A DNA stretch of 6,885 nucleotides from Alphaproteobacteria bacterium (GTDB lineage Bacteria > Pseudomonadota > Alphaproteobacteria > UBA8366), in contig JASLSL010000073.1 in the NCBI GenBank assembly GCA_030743445.1, positions 1 to 6,885 of the forward strand, in the 5' to 3' direction. The notes under the pieces are model-generated. The model saw only the letters and a program-made list of their open reading frames with translations, made no database searches and had not been told where the DNA came from. Position numbers and translations under genes: made by a program. Positions 6,101 to 6,885 of this stretch are shown piece after piece. The stretch's first letter is position 1. Each line of letters starts with the position of its first letter.

Positions 6101-6885
6101 TACGAGGCTTTGCGCAACTCGTCGAGCTGTTTCAGCTTGTCGTGGCGGAAGGCGCCCCACAGCGCCGCGCCGATGGCGCCGGCGTAGATCGAGTCCGGGT
6201 GATTGCGCAACTCGACCGTGGTCTTGAGCTTGGCCATCTCCTCGGCCAACGCCGCGACCAACCCTTCATCGAGCGCCAACCCGCCGGTCAGCATCACCAC
6301 CCCGTCGTTTGCGCGGATCGCCTTGAGCAGCCGCGAGAGCCGGCCCGCCATCGACATGTGAATACCCTTCAGGATGTTCGGCGTGGTGATCCCGCGCGAG
6401 ACCATGTTGATGACGTCGGTCTCGGCGAGCACCGCGCAGATGCCACTGACCGCTTCCGGGTCGTCGGCCTCGAGCGACAGCGTGCCGATTTCGTCGTGGG
6501 CGATGCCGAGGTAGCGCGCGATGTTCTCGAGGAACTGGCCCGAGCCCGAGGCGCATTGGCTGGTCATCTTGTAGCCCAGCACCTTGCCGCGGCCGTCGAT
6601 GTCGATGGCGCGGCCGTGCAAGGCGCCGATGTCGAGCACCGCCTGTGATTCGGGCTCCAGGTAGATCGCGCCGCGGGCATGGGTCGTCATCGAATAGAAG
6701 TGGCCGGTGTGGAACGGCACCAACTCGCCCTCGCCGGTGGTCGCGACATAGGCGATGTCGTCGCGTGTCAACTTGGCGATGTCGAGGGTTTCCTCGAACG
6801 CCTCCGCGGCGAGCTTCAGCGGGTCGCGCTGGCGGATCCGGTGGATCGAGCGCGCCCGCCAGTTGGGCTCGCCCTCGCCGGTCTC
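6100..6885 (-). CDS. bcrD: Benzoyl-CoA reductase subunit D (class I, ATP-dependent), 5' truncated
   Basis: The last 261 residues of a BadF/BadG/BcrA/BcrD-type ATPase; the frame is open to the right edge, so a TTG at 6771 is not the start. Class I benzoyl-CoA reductase uses two ATP per electron pair from ferredoxin to dearomatise benzoyl-CoA. The A and D subunits hydrolyse ATP and hold a shared [4Fe-4S] cluster. Seen here: the ASKHA-fold segments VATTGEG (visible residues 47-53), LDIGALHGRAI (84-94) and TGGLALDEG (200-208); and two likely cluster cysteines, C111 in TSQCASGSGQFLE and C150 in GICAVLAETDVI. IRQRDP, GHFYSMTTHARGA and the C-terminal AGAIGAALWGAFRH resemble R. palustris BadG and Thauera BcrD, not the longer A subunit. 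Only the extreme N-terminus should be missing. The other reductase subunits are expected to the right of the window. Synonym badG. Confidence 0.92.
   Translation of the reverse strand, partial: ETGEGEPNWRARSIHRIRQRDPLKLAAEAFEETLDIAKLTRDDIAYVATTGEGELVPFHTGHFYSMTTHARGAIYLEPESQAVLDIGALHGRAIDIDGRGKVLGYKMTSQCASGSGQFLENIARYLGIAHDEIGTLSLEADDPEAVSGICAVLAETDVINMVSRGITTPNILKGIHMSMAGRLSRLLKAIRANDGVVMLTGGLALDEGLVAALAEEMAKLKTTVELRNHPDSIYAGAIGAALWGAFRHDKLKQLDELRKAS

Noticed and set aside
5653..6648. Long plus-strand open frame of 331 codons
   Set aside because: It is antisense to the GNAT and bcrD genes and has no recognisable motif.
6100..6771. TTG at 6771 as the start of bcrD
   Set aside because: The frame stays open to 6885 and encodes residues such as IRQRDP that belong to the family's N-terminal region, so the gene continues beyond the window.

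Overview
The window is GC-rich, tightly packed proteobacterial DNA, most likely from an alphaproteobacterium that can degrade aromatic compounds anaerobically. The main evidence is at the right edge. There, the 3' part of a class I (ATP-dependent) benzoyl-CoA reductase D subunit gene (bcrD/badG) is followed on the minus strand by a GNAT acetyltransferase and an Rrf2-family regulator. This order resembles the badG / badL / badM neighbourhood of Rhodopseudomonas palustris, where BadM is an Rrf2 repressor of the benzoyl-CoA reductase operon. The host assignment is inference from gene content and base composition.

Layout, plus strand (1-2648): the 3' part of a DUF294 (GlnD-like nucleotidyltransferase) gene; a complete gene for a membrane-anchored PAS protein with a DEDDh (DnaQ-type) 3'-5' exonuclease domain, 14 bp downstream; then a 116-bp gap with a plausible promoter and a strong ribosome binding site, leading into a 60-residue two-helix membrane protein of unknown function. 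The DUF294/exonuclease pair is a recurring partnership that I recall beside ActP-like sodium:solute symporters. Any transporter would lie left of the window.

Layout, minus strand (2668-6885, read right to left): bcrD/badG (partial), badL-like GNAT, badM-like Rrf2, gloC (glyoxalase II-type metallo-beta-lactamase-fold hydrolase), and a benzoylformate decarboxylase-like thiamine diphosphate (ThDP) enzyme. All five point the same way, with gaps of 66, 2, 50 and 65 bp. The two sets converge at 2648/2668 over an inverted repeat. This repeat contains both stop codons and is followed, in the minus direction, by a T-rich run, so it looks like an intrinsic terminator for the minus-strand genes.

How they may work together: benzoyl-CoA reductase dearomatises benzoyl-CoA, and the Rrf2 protein (with the GNAT) probably controls that pathway. 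The ThDP enzyme could feed it by decarboxylating an aromatic 2-oxo acid to an aldehyde, but two active-site positions differ from characterised benzoylformate decarboxylase, so its substrate is open. GloC would hydrolyse glutathione thioesters such as S-lactoylglutathione.

No stretch longer than 300 bp lacks a gene. I saw no tRNA, rRNA, CRISPR array, insertion sequence or phage gene. The best candidates for undescribed biology are the DUF294 plus membrane PAS-exonuclease pair, the inverted repeat in front of the badLM-like pair, and the cysteine-free Rrf2 regulator.
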